From NCBI GenBank assembly GCA_963844845.1, contig CAWJPW010000001.1:470218-534217 (forward strand): a stretch of DNA of 64,000 nt. Direction: 5' to 3'. The number at the start of each line of letters is the position of its first letter. Position 1 is the stretch's first letter. The notes under the pieces were generated by a model, which ran no database searches, had not been told where the DNA came from, and was given only the letters and a program-made list of their open reading frames with translations. The DNA comes from CAWJPW01 sp963844845. GTDB taxonomy: Bacteria > Acidobacteriota > Thermoanaerobaculia > Thermoanaerobaculales > Sulfomarinibacteraceae. Both the position numbers and the translations under genes were made by a program. This document shows positions 27,796 to 37,045 of the stretch, in pieces.

Positions 27796-28473
27796 CTACG
27801 CCTTCATGCCCACAGCGAGGCCGTCGGGGGTGGGCAGGGTCATGGCCGCGGCGCACTCCGCGGCGAGCAGCTCGTGCAACGCGCGCACACCGTCGATGGC
27901 CGCCCGACTCGCCCGCGCATCGGGCGCCCGTCCCGCCAGGTAACCGAACACGTACGCATTGTCCGCCATCACCACTCCGCCGGGGCGCAGGTTGTCCAAC
28001 GCCCAGCGGCCGTACGCAGCGTAGCTCTCCTTGTCGGCATCGATGAACACCGCGTCGAACGGCCCCTCTCCCACCAGTCCCGGCAGTGTCGTCAGCGCCG
28101 GGCCCTCCAGCACCGTGACCCGCTCGCCGAGCCCGGCCCCGGTGAAGACGCCGCGGGCCGCCTCGGCGTGGCACCGATCGGCCTCGAGGGTCCAGAGGTG
28201 TCCCTCCTCCGCCATCCCGCGCAGCAGCCAGAGGGCCGAGTACCCTGTGAGTGTGCCGATCTCCACCACCCGCCTCGCGCCGACCAGGCGCAGCAGGAGG
28301 GTGAGGATCGCCCCGTCGCGGGCCGACACCTGGATGCTGGGAATCCCCGGTCGTTCCAGCTCCGCCAGGGCCTGCCCCATCGCCTCGTCCTCGCGGGCGT
28401 ACAGCCCGGTGATGAGCTCGTGAATCGCCTCGCTTCCGTACGCCTCACCCGACCGAGAGCTTGGATCCGCCAT
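27796..28473 (-). CDS. SAM-dependent O-methyltransferase (family 3, CCoAOMT-like)
   Basis: 225 residues, a typical bacterial class of small-molecule O-methyltransferases. SAM-binding motif I is VVEIGTLTGYSALWLL, followed by LWTLEADRCHAEAARGVF and the metal-site block FDAVFIDADKESYAAY with DNLRPGGVVMADNAYVFG. The ATG at 28473 follows GGAGGAGG. The acceptor (often a catechol) cannot be deduced. Divergent from the small gene at 28617. Confidence 0.92.
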   Translation of the reverse strand: MADPSSRSGEAYGSEAIHELITGLYAREDEAMGQALAELERPGIPSIQVSARDGAILTLLLRLVGARRVVEIGTLTGYSALWLLRGMAEEGHLWTLEADRCHAEAARGVFTGAGLGERVTVLEGPALTTLPGLVGEGPFDAVFIDADKESYAAYGRWALDNLRPGGVVMADNAYVFGYLAGRAPDARASRAAIDGVRALHELLAAECAAAMTLPTPDGLAVGMKA

Positions 28474-28616
28474 CGCCTGTCCTCCTCCGTCATCCCCGAA
28501 CCGCCACCGCGAACCCGCGATTCCGATACCCAACCCCAACCGCCTCGTCCGAAATTTAGCCTCCCAGGGGGTTACCAACTCGCGGGCTGGGACATAGGAT
28601 AAGATTGGGGATCACG

Positions 28617-28877
28617 ATGCACGGCTCACAAGGGACACCGTCCGGCCGCTCCCCCTCGTCGCACATGGTGTGCACGGGGCGCGGGGGCCACGTGGCGGTG
28701 GTCGTCGCCGATGCCGGCCAGGAGGCGTGGGTCGTGGTTGTGCGCGACGAGCGTCCCCTCGAGTTGGGCATGCGATTCCTGTTCCAGGGTCAGGAGTGGG
28801 AGATCACCCACGACCGCGGCCCCCGTCGCGGCTTCATAGCGACCCCGGCCACGCAAAGCAGCGGCCTCAGGAACTGA
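28617..28877 (+). CDS. small hypothetical protein
   Basis: 86 residues, unrecognised. The middle reads as a compact beta-rich domain (HVAVVVADAGQEAWVVVVRDERPLELGMRFLFQGQEWEIT), which is protein-like rather than a chance frame. GGGGATC precedes the ATG at a suitable distance. Its last 11 bases overlap the converging nucleoside phosphorylase gene. Confidence 0.5.
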   Translation: MHGSQGTPSGRSPSSHMVCTGRGGHVAVVVADAGQEAWVVVVRDERPLELGMRFLFQGQEWEITHDRGPRRGFIATPATQSSGLRN

Positions 28878-29679
28878 CCGTCTCCATGCGGAACACGAAG
28901 CCGGTGTCGAAGGGCGGCTCCGCCTCCCCCGGCAGGTCCTCGAGCCAGCGCACCAACAGGGCGGTGAGCACCCCGCCATGGCGAGCCAGGTTGGCGCTCA
29001 GCTCGGCCGCGGTGGTTGGCGGATCCACGACCCCGTTGGCGTAGTCCACACCGAAGCCCACCAGCACGTACGGCAGCTCCAGCTCGGCGGCGAGCACCGC
29101 CTCGGGGCCGCAGGTCTGGCTCAGCGCCGTGCCCCCCACCGCGCGCAGCGCCGCCACCTCGGTGCGGGTGTTGAAACGCGGCCCGTCCACGTGCACGTAG
29201 CAGCCCGCGTCAATCACGCGCTGGTCGACGGCCGCGGCCGCCGCCGCGAGCCCGGCGTGGAGCCCCGGCGAGAAGGGATGAGCGAGGATGAGGTGCCCAC
29301 GCGCCGGGTCGCCCGGCACCTCGAAGAAAGTCGTCAGGGTGCCGTCCGGCAGACGGTTGGAGGGGAAGTAGAGGTCGTCGAAGAGGATCGGCGTGGCGAG
29401 GGGAACGGCGGGGTCGAGGACCCCGACCACCGACGTCCCTACCACCGCGCCCACGCCCAGCTCGTGGAGCGCCCACAGGTTCGCTCGGTGGCGCACCTGG
29501 TGCGAGAGCCGCTCGTGGCGCCGGCCGTGCCGGGGGACCGCGATCACCGTGTGCTCCCCGACCAATGCCCGCTGGAGCTCGAGATCGCCCCACGGTGTCT
29601 TGAACCCGAAGCTCTCCGCGGCCAGCTCCGTGTCCAGCTCGTAGAAGCCCGATCCGGTGATGAGACCAAGGGTCGTCAT
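28867..29679 (-). CDS. 5'-methylthioadenosine phosphorylase family (PNP/UDP phosphorylase type 2)
   Basis: 270 residues that would release adenine (or another purine) from methylthioadenosine with phosphate. Key segments are LGLITGSGFYEL (phosphate loop), VPRHGRRHERLSHQVRHRANLWAL, VVGTSVVGVLDP and HVDGPRFNTRTEVAALRAVGGTALSQTCGPEAVLAAELELPY. The Ser/Met set that separates MTA, inosine and guanosine preference is not clear-cut here, so the exact nucleoside is uncertain. Its start overlaps the upstream transferase gene by four bases. Confidence 0.88.
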   Translation of the reverse strand: MTTLGLITGSGFYELDTELAAESFGFKTPWGDLELQRALVGEHTVIAVPRHGRRHERLSHQVRHRANLWALHELGVGAVVGTSVVGVLDPAVPLATPILFDDLYFPSNRLPDGTLTTFFEVPGDPARGHLILAHPFSPGLHAGLAAAAAAVDQRVIDAGCYVHVDGPRFNTRTEVAALRAVGGTALSQTCGPEAVLAAELELPYVLVGFGVDYANGVVDPPTTAAELSANLARHGGVLTALLVRWLEDLPGEAEPPFDTGFVFRMETVSS

Positions 29680-30341
29680 GTATCCCTCCCTGAGTGCCCG
29701 TTCCGCGCCCCCGCCAGGGCGGCCCGCATCCTGTCGGCCACTCCGTCGCCTGGCGGCGCCGTCGAGCAGAAGGACTCGAGGTCGTCCGCGGTATCCACGT
29801 CGTCGAGTATCTCAAGCTCCCGCCAGGCGACCCCGAGAGCCCGCAGCCGCGCTCGGGTCGCCGCCAGGGTGTCGGGGCCCGACCACGGCACCCGCCTGAA
29901 GAGGTCGATACCCGGCGGCCGCTGCGCAACCAGCCAGTAGCCACCGTCGGAGGCTGGTCCCAGCGCAACCGGCGCCGTCTCCAGAACCGCGAAGGCGGCG
30001 GTCAGGTGACGGGGCCGGAGACCCGGGCAGTCCGAGCCGACGAGCACCACCGCGTCGGCGCCGGCGATGAAGCGACGCGTGAAGGCGTCTGCCATGCGTC
30101 GCCCCAAATCACCGGCTCCCTGGACCTCGAGCCTCACCGGCAGCGGGGGTGACCAGCCGTCGCCGGCAGGCTCGGCGAGGGAGAGGACGACCTCGACGCC
30201 CGTCGCCCGCGCCACCTTCAGGGTGTGCTCCAGGAGCCCGGCGTAAACCGCCGCCGCCGGCTCGTCGCCAATCGTCCGCGCCAGCCTCGTCTTCACCCTG
30301 CCCGACACGGGCTCACGCCCGAACACCACCACGCTTCTCAT
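29676..30341 (-). CDS. TIGR04282-type glycosyltransferase-like protein (DUF2064)
   Basis: 221 residues with a nucleotidyl/glycosyl-transferase-A fold: VVFGREPVSGRVKTRLARTIGDE at the N-terminus, then VVLVGSDCPGLRPRHLTAAF, ALGPASDGGYWLVAQ and LDDVDTADDL. These match the rSAM/selenodomain-associated transferase 1 family. It starts inside the stop of the glycosyltransferase at 30338, and its own stop overlaps the phosphorylase start, forming a three-gene coupled unit. The family commonly pairs with the transferase encoded just upstream. Confidence 0.9.
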   Translation of the reverse strand: MRSVVVFGREPVSGRVKTRLARTIGDEPAAAVYAGLLEHTLKVARATGVEVVLSLAEPAGDGWSPPLPVRLEVQGAGDLGRRMADAFTRRFIAGADAVVLVGSDCPGLRPRHLTAAFAVLETAPVALGPASDGGYWLVAQRPPGIDLFRRVPWSGPDTLAATRARLRALGVAWRELEILDDVDTADDLESFCSTAPPGDGVADRMRAALAGARNGHSGRDT

Positions 30342-31042
30342 CGGACTGCCCCGTACCAGCGCGCCAGCGTCGCGGGCGGCACGCCGAGCCGGAAGAGGGT
30401 GGGGAAAGTGGCGGTCATCAGCCGGGTGCGCAGCGGCCGGCGCTCGAAGCGTCTCGCCGTGGTGCGAATCTCCAGCGCCAGCTGGCGGATCACCCCCTGC
30501 CGCCGGCACGCCCGGGCAAAGGCCACGTCCTCCATGAGGGGGATCTCGGGGAAGCCCGCCGCCGCGTCGAAGACCTCCCGGCGCACGGCGTAGCCCTGAT
30601 CACCGTAGGGCAGCAGCGGCAGACGCGAACGCAGATCGAGGAGGCGCAACCAGCGGCGGCGGCGGCGGCCCGCGGAGAGGTCGCACGGCTCGGTATGCAG
30701 ACGGAAGCAGGCGAGGGCGACCTCCGGATCGGCGAGGGCAACCTCGACGGGCGACCGCCAACCGGCGGGCAGCCGGCAGTCGGCGTGCAGAAAGAGCAGG
30801 AGCGGGCTGGCGGTCGCTGCGGCGCCGCGGTTGAGCTGCGGCCCTCGCCCCCGCACCCCTTCCACCACCCGCACACCAGGGTGGCGACTGGCGCGGGCCA
30901 CAGTGTCGTCGGAGCTGCCGCCGTCGCTCACCACGATCCCCAAGCCCTCGTCCTCCCCCACCGCCGCCAGGCAGGCCTGAACGGTGGGGCCCTCGTTCAG
31001 CGTTGGGATGACGACGGTGAGGCGGGGCGGAGCGACTGGCAT
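30338..31042 (-). CDS. TIGR04283-type family 2 glycosyltransferase
   Basis: 234 residues of GT-A fold: LTVVIPTLNEGPTVQACLAAV, VVSDGGSSDDTVARA, the metal-binding LLFLHADCRLP, and YGDQGYAVRREVF with MEDVAFARACRR near the end. This is the rSAM/selenodomain-associated transferase 2 family, which usually stands next to a TIGR04282 protein as here. First gene of the three-gene minus-strand unit. The substrate is not known. Confidence 0.9.
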   Translation of the reverse strand: MPVAPPRLTVVIPTLNEGPTVQACLAAVGEDEGLGIVVSDGGSSDDTVARASRHPGVRVVEGVRGRGPQLNRGAAATASPLLLFLHADCRLPAGWRSPVEVALADPEVALACFRLHTEPCDLSAGRRRRRWLRLLDLRSRLPLLPYGDQGYAVRREVFDAAAGFPEIPLMEDVAFARACRRQGVIRQLALEIRTTARRFERRPLRTRLMTATFPTLFRLGVPPATLARWYGAVR

Positions 31043-31198
31043 TCCGGAGGGATTGTAGCGGGGTCGTCACGGCGGTGCAGACATGCCGGGATACCGGACG
31101 AAGCCGCGTTGCGGTCAGGCGTCGCAGGAGACGATCCAGCGTGCACGCGCCCTGCCATTTGCACGGCCACGGGTGGACGGACCGCGTATCATGTGCCG

Positions 31199-32197
31199 GT
31201 GGACAATGCACCTGCTTCTGCGAGACTGCTGGAGTTGGCCGGAGGGTACCGCCAGGCCGCGGTGATCGGTGCGGCGGCGGAGCTGGGCCTGTTCAACGAG
31301 CTCCTCGAGGGCGAGGTCTCGGCGGCGGCCCTGGCGATGCGGCTGGGCTATAGCCAGCGTGGCGTGGCCGCGCTCGCGAACGCCCTGGTCGCCATGGGCG
31401 TGCTTGACGGTGACGCGGGCGGCTACCGGATGCCGGCCGAGCTCAGGCCCGCCCTGGACCCGGCGAGCCCGCAGGCGGTGCAGAGTCTGCTGCGCCACCA
31501 CGCCCAGCTGGCGCGCCGCTGGTCGGGGCTGGCCGGGGTCGTCGCGCGGGGCGAGCCGGCTCCCCGGCAGCCGCGCGACGAGGAGTCGCAGCACGCCTTC
31601 CTGAAAGCCATGGACGACGGCGCGCGCACGGCCGCGCCGGCGCTGTGGGAGGCGGTGTCCCTGAGCGGACGCCACCACCTGCTGGACGTCGGCGGAGGCA
31701 GCGGCCGCTTCGCACTGGAGGCGCTCGCCCGCAACCCACAGCTCGAGGCGACGGTGGTGGACCGGCCGGAGTCCGAACCGGCCCTGCGGGCATTCGCCCA
31801 GGGACATCCCGAGGACGCGCGCCTCGACTTCGTCGCCGCCGACGCGCTGTCCGATCCGTTGCCCCGTGCGGACTCGGTCCTGCTCTCCAGCGTGGTGCAC
31901 ATCTACGGGCCCGACGACCTCGCGCGCCTGGCCGGCAACCTGGCGCACACCATGGAGGAGGGGGGCCTGCTGATCATCCGCGACTTCCTGTTCGCCGACG
32001 CCGCGCACACATCGCCCACGGCAACCGCACTGTTTGCCGTCAACATGCTGGTCAACACCGAGGCCGGCGGCTGCTACGCCGCCGGGGAGCTGGAGGCGCT
32101 CTTCACACCAGCCGGCTTCGCCGACTTCCGTCGCCTCGAGCTGGACAGCCGCTCGTCCGTCCTGCTGGCCACCCGCCGCAGGGGTGGTCGGGCATGA
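31199..32197 (+). CDS. SAM-dependent O-methyltransferase (family 2 / ASMT-like)
   Basis: 332 residues. A winged-helix dimerisation part (AAVIGAAAELGLFNELLEGEVSAAALAMRLGYS) is followed by a class I methyltransferase domain with HHLLDVGGGSGRFALEALAR and ATVVDRPE. The catalytic region holds VVHIYGPDDLARLAGNLAHTMEEGGLLIIRDF. I place the start at the GTG 31199 (VDNAPASARLLE). The frame remains open far upstream, but that part is antisense to other genes. Coupled by ATGA to a Rieske ferredoxin gene, which is uncommon for this family. Confidence 0.88.
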   Translation: MDNAPASARLLELAGGYRQAAVIGAAAELGLFNELLEGEVSAAALAMRLGYSQRGVAALANALVAMGVLDGDAGGYRMPAELRPALDPASPQAVQSLLRHHAQLARRWSGLAGVVARGEPAPRQPRDEESQHAFLKAMDDGARTAAPALWEAVSLSGRHHLLDVGGGSGRFALEALARNPQLEATVVDRPESEPALRAFAQGHPEDARLDFVAADALSDPLPRADSVLLSSVVHIYGPDDLARLAGNLAHTMEEGGLLIIRDFLFADAAHTSPTATALFAVNMLVNTEAGGCYAAGELEALFTPAGFADFRRLELDSRSSVLLATRRRGGRA

Positions 32198-32559
32198 TGC
32201 AGGAGCTCGCCCGGATCGCGGACGTGCCGGTGTGGGGGATGCGCTTCACCTACAAGGACGGCCCCTTCGACGAGGAGGGCATCCTCCTGCAGGTCGCCGA
32301 CGGCGAGGTGCGCGCCTTCAAGAACGAGTGCCGGCACCTTCCCATGCGCCTGGACGACCGCGAGCCCGCCGACCTTTGGGACCCCGACGGCCGCCACCTG
32401 GTGTGCAGCTCACACGGAGCCCGGTACCGGCCCGCCGACGGGCTCTGCGTTGCCGGTCCGTGCAAGGGCTCTCACCTCAGGTCCTTGCCCATCGAGGTGC
32501 ACGAGGGCACCGTCTACCTGGATACGTCCCGGCTCGGCGGTTTCTTCAACCCACCGTGA
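32194..32559 (+). CDS. Rieske [2Fe-2S] ferredoxin-like protein
   Basis: 121 residues. The cluster-binding pairs are visible as CRHLPMRLD (C-x-H) and CSSHGARYRPADGLC (C-x2-H); the remainder is the usual small beta-sandwich ending in HEGTVYLDTSRL. Soluble, no signal peptide. It starts within the stop of the methyltransferase gene, and its 3' end overlaps the converging phenylalanine hydroxylase gene by 14 bases. Probably an electron donor for an oxygenase; the partner is unknown. Confidence 0.9.
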   Translation: MMQELARIADVPVWGMRFTYKDGPFDEEGILLQVADGEVRAFKNECRHLPMRLDDREPADLWDPDGRHLVCSSHGARYRPADGLCVAGPCKGSHLRSLPIEVHEGTVYLDTSRLGGFFNPP

Positions 32560-33358
32560 CGGCGATCCACTCGGAGATCCGCTCGAACGCCTCGGCGATG
32601 GAGTCCACATCCCACAGCAGCGGCTGGTAGGTGGTGATGGGGTACTCGGTGACGGCGGCGGCGAAGGGATCGAAGCGCCGGATCTCCACCGCGCCGGAGA
32701 GAGCGTGCTCGAGCTCGCCGAAGCTCGACAGCAGCCCGGCGCCATAAGCCTTGAGCGCGCCGTCCTGGCGAACCACGCCGAACTCGATGGTGAACCAGTA
32801 CAGAGTCGCGAGCTGCTCCACCTGCTCGTCCGTGGCGGCACGCGACCCTTCGCCGATCTTCTGCGACAGGTCGGCGAAGTCCGGGATCGCCAACATGGGA
32901 GCGTGACCCATGAGCTCGTGGCCGATGTCCGGCTCGGGAGTGTAGAGGGGCCGACTGTGGTGGCGGATGTACTGGGTGCAGCAGAACACCCGCTCGGCGA
33001 GGGCGCCGAGGAACTCTCGCGCCGACACCAGCCCGGCCACCGGCTCGAGCCGGAAACCGGTGCGCCCTTCCAGAAAAGCGCTCACGTCGCGCAGCTGCGG
33101 GATGTGATCCGGGCGGTATCCCAGGTCACGGAAGACAGCGTTGAACTCGCGGCACGCGTGCGTCGGGTACAGGGTGGTGAGCTTGTCGTAAATCACCGCC
33201 CAGGTGGCGTGCTCGTTCTCGGTGTACTCGGCGGTTGGCGGCGGGTCGCCGGAGCGATGGTTCATGGCCAGCGTGGCAATCTCGTTGCGCCGGCGCCGGT
33301 ACTCCGCGTCATGGAACCCGGGGTGGTCGGCATCCAGCTCGACAACGGCTCGACTCAT
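32546..33358 (-). CDS. phhA: phenylalanine 4-monooxygenase (aromatic amino acid hydroxylase)
   Basis: Pterin-dependent enzyme converting phenylalanine to tyrosine. 270 residues, the usual bacterial length without a regulatory domain. Iron ligands are the two His of EPDIGHELMGHAPML and the Glu of YWFTIEFGVV. Pterin-side segments RTGFRLEPVAGLVSAREFL and the C-terminal ITTYQPLLWDVDSI are present. The ATG at 33358 follows GGGAGAG; an earlier ATG at 33376 is less likely. With hpd it gives a route from phenylalanine to homogentisate apart from the transamination step. Confidence 0.95.
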   Translation of the reverse strand: MSRAVVELDADHPGFHDAEYRRRRNEIATLAMNHRSGDPPPTAEYTENEHATWAVIYDKLTTLYPTHACREFNAVFRDLGYRPDHIPQLRDVSAFLEGRTGFRLEPVAGLVSAREFLGALAERVFCCTQYIRHHSRPLYTPEPDIGHELMGHAPMLAIPDFADLSQKIGEGSRAATDEQVEQLATLYWFTIEFGVVRQDGALKAYGAGLLSSFGELEHALSGAVEIRRFDPFAAAVTEYPITTYQPLLWDVDSIAEAFERISEWIAVTVG

Positions 33359-33561
33359 GGTCACTCTCCCGATCATGGTTCGCGATCAGGTCTCATGAAT
33401 ACCACAAACGCCACTGTTCCCACCAACTGCGCGGCCAGTCGGCTCGCCGCCGCGCTCCAAAGACCGGTTGGGGATGTGGTGCCGGCGGCTCTCTTCGTCG
33501 TGCGTCCGCTCAGCGCAACAGAAGACGGGCGGCGCGCCTTCCAGCGTGGTAGGCTCCGGCC

Positions 33562-35460
33562 ATGATGCGGGGTCGGGCGGCGCGGCACACAGAATCCGGC
33601 GGCGGCTTCATCGCCCACCGCGGCACCGTGATGGTGGCCATCCTGCTCGTCGCCGCCACCCTCCTCGCCTACCTCCCGTCCCTTTCGGCCGGCTTCGTAT
33701 GGGACGACGACGACTACGTCACAGCCAACCCGAACCTCGACGACGCCGCCGGCCTCGCCCGCACCTGGACCGAGCCGGGCTCCCTCCCGCAGTACTACCC
33801 GCTGGTGCATACAACGTTCTGGCTGGAGCACCAGCTCTGGGGCGACGAGCCGGCCGGCTACCACATGGTCAACATCCTGCTGCACGCTGCGGCCGCCCTC
33901 CTGCTGTGGCGCCTGCTGGTCGCCCTGGCGGTCCCTGGCGCCGCTCTCGCCGGCGCCCTCTTCGCCCTGCATCCAGTGGCGGTCGAGACGGTGGCCTGGG
34001 TCACCGAGCTTAAGAACGTGCAAGCTGGGGTCTTGGGGCTCGGCGCCGCCCTCGCCTTCGTGCGCTGGGCCGAGCTGGACGGGGCCGAGCGGACCCCGGG
34101 GCGCCGCCGCGCCTGGTATGGCGCGTCGGTCCTCCTCTTCACCGGCGCCCTGCTCTCCAAGACCGCGGTGGCGCCGCTCGCCGTTGTCCTGCTCCTGCTG
34201 CTGTGGTGGAAGCGAGGCCGTGTCAGCCTCGGCGATGGGATGGCGGTACTGCCCATGCTGGCGCTGGCCGTGGGGCTGGGCCTGCTCACGGTGGTCACCG
34301 AGGTACACCACGTGGGCGCCGAGGGCATCGACTGGCACCTTTCGCTGCTCGAGAGGGTCCTGCTCGCCGGGCGGGTGACCTGGTTCTACACCGCCAAGCT
34401 CGCCTGGCCGCATCCCCTGATCTTCTTCTACCGCCGCTGGCCGGTATCCGCAGCGGTGTGGTGGCAGTACCTCTTTCCGCTCGCCGCACTAGCGATAGTG
34501 GCCGGGCTGTGGCGCCTCCGCGGGCGGCTCGGCCGTGGCCCCCTGGTCGCGGTCCTCGCCTTCGGCGGCATGCTGTTCCCGGCCATGGGCTTCTTCGACG
34601 TCTACCCGATGCGGTTCTCGTGGGTCGCCGACCACTTCCAGTACCTTGCGGCGCCGGCACTTCTCGCTCTCGCGGCCGCGGGGCTCAGCCTGGCGGCGCG
34701 TCATGCCGGTGTACGTCACACCGTCACTCGTGGGGTACTCGCGGTACTGCTGTTGGCGCCGCTGGCCGGACTCACGTGGAACCGCACCCACGCCTTCCAC
34801 GACCTCGAGAGCCTGTGGACCGACACCGTTGCGCAGAACCCGGACGCCTGGCTCGCCCACACCAACCTGGGCTCCATCTATGCGCAGCGCGGCGATAGCG
34901 CCCTCGCCATGGAGCACTACCGCCGCTCGCTGGCACTCAAGGACGACTACGCACTCACCCATACCGACCTGGGCGCAGAGCTGCTCAAGCAGGGCCGTCT
35001 CGACGAGGCCGAGCGCGAGCACCGCCGCGCCCTCGAGCTCTATCCCGATCTGGCGGCCGGCCACAGCAACTTGGCGGTCGTCCTCATGGAGAAGGCCCGG
35101 CGCGACCTCGCCGCCGCCCGGCCCCAGGCCGCGGCCGCCCTCCTCCGCGAGGCCGAGGAGCACCTCGAGCGCGCCCTCGAGATTCTCCCCGACTACACCG
35201 ACGCGCACTACAACCTGGGTTCGGTGCTGGCGGCCCGCGGGCACTATGGCGAGGCCGAGGCCGAGCTCCGCCGCGCCCTGACACTCGCCCCCGACCTCGC
35301 CGCCGCCCACGACAAGCTGGGCCAGGTCTACGCCGTCCAGGGCCGCTGGCCGGAGGCCGCCGAAGAGCTCGAGCGCGCGCTGGTGCTCGAGCCCGACGCG
35401 GCCGGCGTGAAGCAGCGCCTCGACGAGGTCCGGCGACACCTGCCCCCCCTCGGCAGGTGA
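33562..35460 (+). CDS. TMTC-like multispanning membrane protein with C-terminal TPRs
   Basis: 632 residues. The N-terminal 400 hold about ten membrane helices with the luminal/periplasmic acidic motif FVWDDDDYVTANP and HPVAVETVAWVTELKN, as in GT-C/TMTC-type protein glycosyltransferases. The last 230 residues are six or so TPR units (AWLAHTNLGSIYAQRGDSALAMEHYRRSL and onward). It probably transfers a lipid-linked sugar to protein in the envelope, but this is inferred from fold resemblance. Divergent from phhA. Confidence 0.82.
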   Translation: MMRGRAARHTESGGGFIAHRGTVMVAILLVAATLLAYLPSLSAGFVWDDDDYVTANPNLDDAAGLARTWTEPGSLPQYYPLVHTTFWLEHQLWGDEPAGYHMVNILLHAAAALLLWRLLVALAVPGAALAGALFALHPVAVETVAWVTELKNVQAGVLGLGAALAFVRWAELDGAERTPGRRRAWYGASVLLFTGALLSKTAVAPLAVVLLLLLWWKRGRVSLGDGMAVLPMLALAVGLGLLTVVTEVHHVGAEGIDWHLSLLERVLLAGRVTWFYTAKLAWPHPLIFFYRRWPVSAAVWWQYLFPLAALAIVAGLWRLRGRLGRGPLVAVLAFGGMLFPAMGFFDVYPMRFSWVADHFQYLAAPALLALAAAGLSLAARHAGVRHTVTRGVLAVLLLAPLAGLTWNRTHAFHDLESLWTDTVAQNPDAWLAHTNLGSIYAQRGDSALAMEHYRRSLALKDDYALTHTDLGAELLKQGRLDEAEREHRRALELYPDLAAGHSNLAVVLMEKARRDLAAARPQAAAALLREAEEHLERALEILPDYTDAHYNLGSVLAARGHYGEAEAELRRALTLAPDLAAAHDKLGQVYAVQGRWPEAAEELERALVLEPDAAGVKQRLDEVRRHLPPLGR

Positions 35461-36195
35461 CGAAGGCTTCCGTCCCCCTCCGCCAACGGCGAGGACCGCT
35501 TGATCCTCCGAGTGAGCGGAGCCGCCAGGACACGCCGGCCGCTTCGCGGCCTACGGCCACTCGGTCGGGCCCCGAGCGCACGCCAGCGTGCGCCGGGCCC
35601 CTCCCTCGCAGCCTGCCGTGGCTGCGCCACGGCGGCGTGTCCCGGCGGCCCGGTACGCCCGGGAGCATGCTCCGGGAGGGTAAGGAGATCCCGCTCTCTC
35701 TGAAATGTAGGGGTCGCGCCGGCGCCGGCCCTCTGGCCGCGCTTCGCTCTCTCATCTTCGTCGGGACGATCACGAGATCAGTCCCTCCTCGATTCGGTCG
35801 CGAATCGCACCCAGAGCACCGACGGCGGCGCGACTCGTGGGCTCGGCAGAGGCCATGGAAGCGTCTGCCGCCTTGCGGCGGCCGGAACGCAGCCAAGCTG
35901 CGTCCCGCCGGGGGACGGCTCGAGCGCCTTCTGCTACGGCCCGCGATGCGGCGCCCCCCGCAGCGGCTGCGCCACCACGGGGAACGCCACCTCGCGGCCC
36001 TCGCGACGAAGGCGACGCCGTCCCCCTCGCCGACGCCGTGTCCCACCCGCCCACCCGGTGCCGTCGCCTGCGGCGACGGAGAACGGCGCCCCAACCGATA
36101 CCCGTCATCCTGAGCAAGCGCAGGCCCGGAGGGTCGGGGTCCTTCCGGGGCACGCCGCCGCCCCGGAGCACAGATCCTCCGCCGAACGTGCCGTC

Positions 36196-36255
36196 CCGGA
36201 CACTTTTCCTGAACAGCCTCCTCGTTTGCAGCGCGATAGCGGAAACAGTGTCCGG
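36196..36255 (-). repeat. 60-bp palindromic core, copy B1
   Basis: Arms CCGGACACTTTTCC and GGAAACAGTGTCCGG on the plus strand. Lies 534 bp from copy B2, the same spacing as C1-C2. Confidence 0.88.
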
Positions 36256-36729
36256 GGGGGCTCTCACGGCCCGTGCCATTCGGAGTACTGGCCCCGAGCA
36301 ACCAGGCAGGCGACTCGGCGCTGAGGAGCCGGGGGCGGCCGTGTTGCCGCGCGGCAGCGCATGTCGTCGCCGCCCCCGGGCCCGCGCCGACGGGCGGCGG
36401 CAACGCCGCCGCCCGGGAGCCGGGGTTGGGAGCATCAAGAGCCGGCACGGCAGCCGGGGCCGAGGACCGCGGCCGGGGCTGTCGCGACCCAGGCGTACCG
36501 GCTTGTGGCGTAATCCCATGGCGTCGTAGGCGCGCGACCTTCGCGCGCCACGAGCGCGGTGGGCGACGCAGCTTCGTTCGGGTACCTACGCCGTCCGGCA
36601 GGGTTTCCCACGTGCTCTGGAGCGGCAATGGGGGCGCGAAGAGGCTTCGCGCCTACACCACCCCCCTCTGCCGGATCTGCGTCCGCAGGAGCCGCCCCGG
36701 AGCACGTGCCCTCCGGCGGGCGTGCCGTC

Positions 36730-36789
36730 CCGGACACTTTTCCCGAACGACCTCCTCGTTCGTAGCGCGATCGCGGAAACAGTGTTCGG
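36730..36789 (-). repeat. 60-bp palindromic core, copy B2
   Basis: Same 60-bp length and arms as the other copies; the right arm reads GGAAACAGTGTTCGG with one change. Confidence 0.88.
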
Positions 36790-37045
36790 GGGGGCTCCCA
36801 CGGCCCTTGGCGCCCGGAGTAGTGGCCCCGAACGACCAGGCAGGCGACTCGGCGCAGGGCGCGAAGGGGGCCGCGTTGCCGCCAGGCAGCTTCTACCGTT
36901 GCCCCCTTCGCGAACGCGCCGACGGGCGGCGGCACCGCCGCCGCCCGCAGCACCCCCGCCACCAATCCCATGCCCCTCGCCGAAGCCCCCCACCGCCGCA
37001 CGGGAGCCGGTGCCCGCAGCATGCACCCAACAAGCCTTGTGGGCT

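Larger units (their letters stand above)
35528..37024 (-). repeat. hairpin-rich repeat array B (long copy)
   Basis: About 1.5 kb of non-coding DNA, collinear with array C when read on the minus strand. It starts 22 bp after the sulfatase-fold gene, in that gene's orientation. In order it holds a CGCGAAGGGGGC stem (36860-36871 with 36901-36912), 60-bp core B2, hairpins at 36640-36655 and 36528-36550, a CCGGGGGCGGC stem (36329-36339 with 36369-36379), core B1, TCATCCTGAG and GTCGCCGCAGGCGAC motifs, then AGAGAGCGGGATCTCC and the GCGAAGC terminal hairpin. The 35461-35527 remainder has nothing recognisable. Confidence 0.88.

Noticed and set aside
26222..28174. 650-codon minus-strand frame over ppc and array A
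   Set aside because: Antisense to ppc and to the repeat array; no homology.
35084..36628. 514-codon minus-strand frame through array B
   Set aside because: It runs antisense through the TPR part of the TMTC-like gene and then through the repeats; the peptide has no domain and no counterpart in array C.
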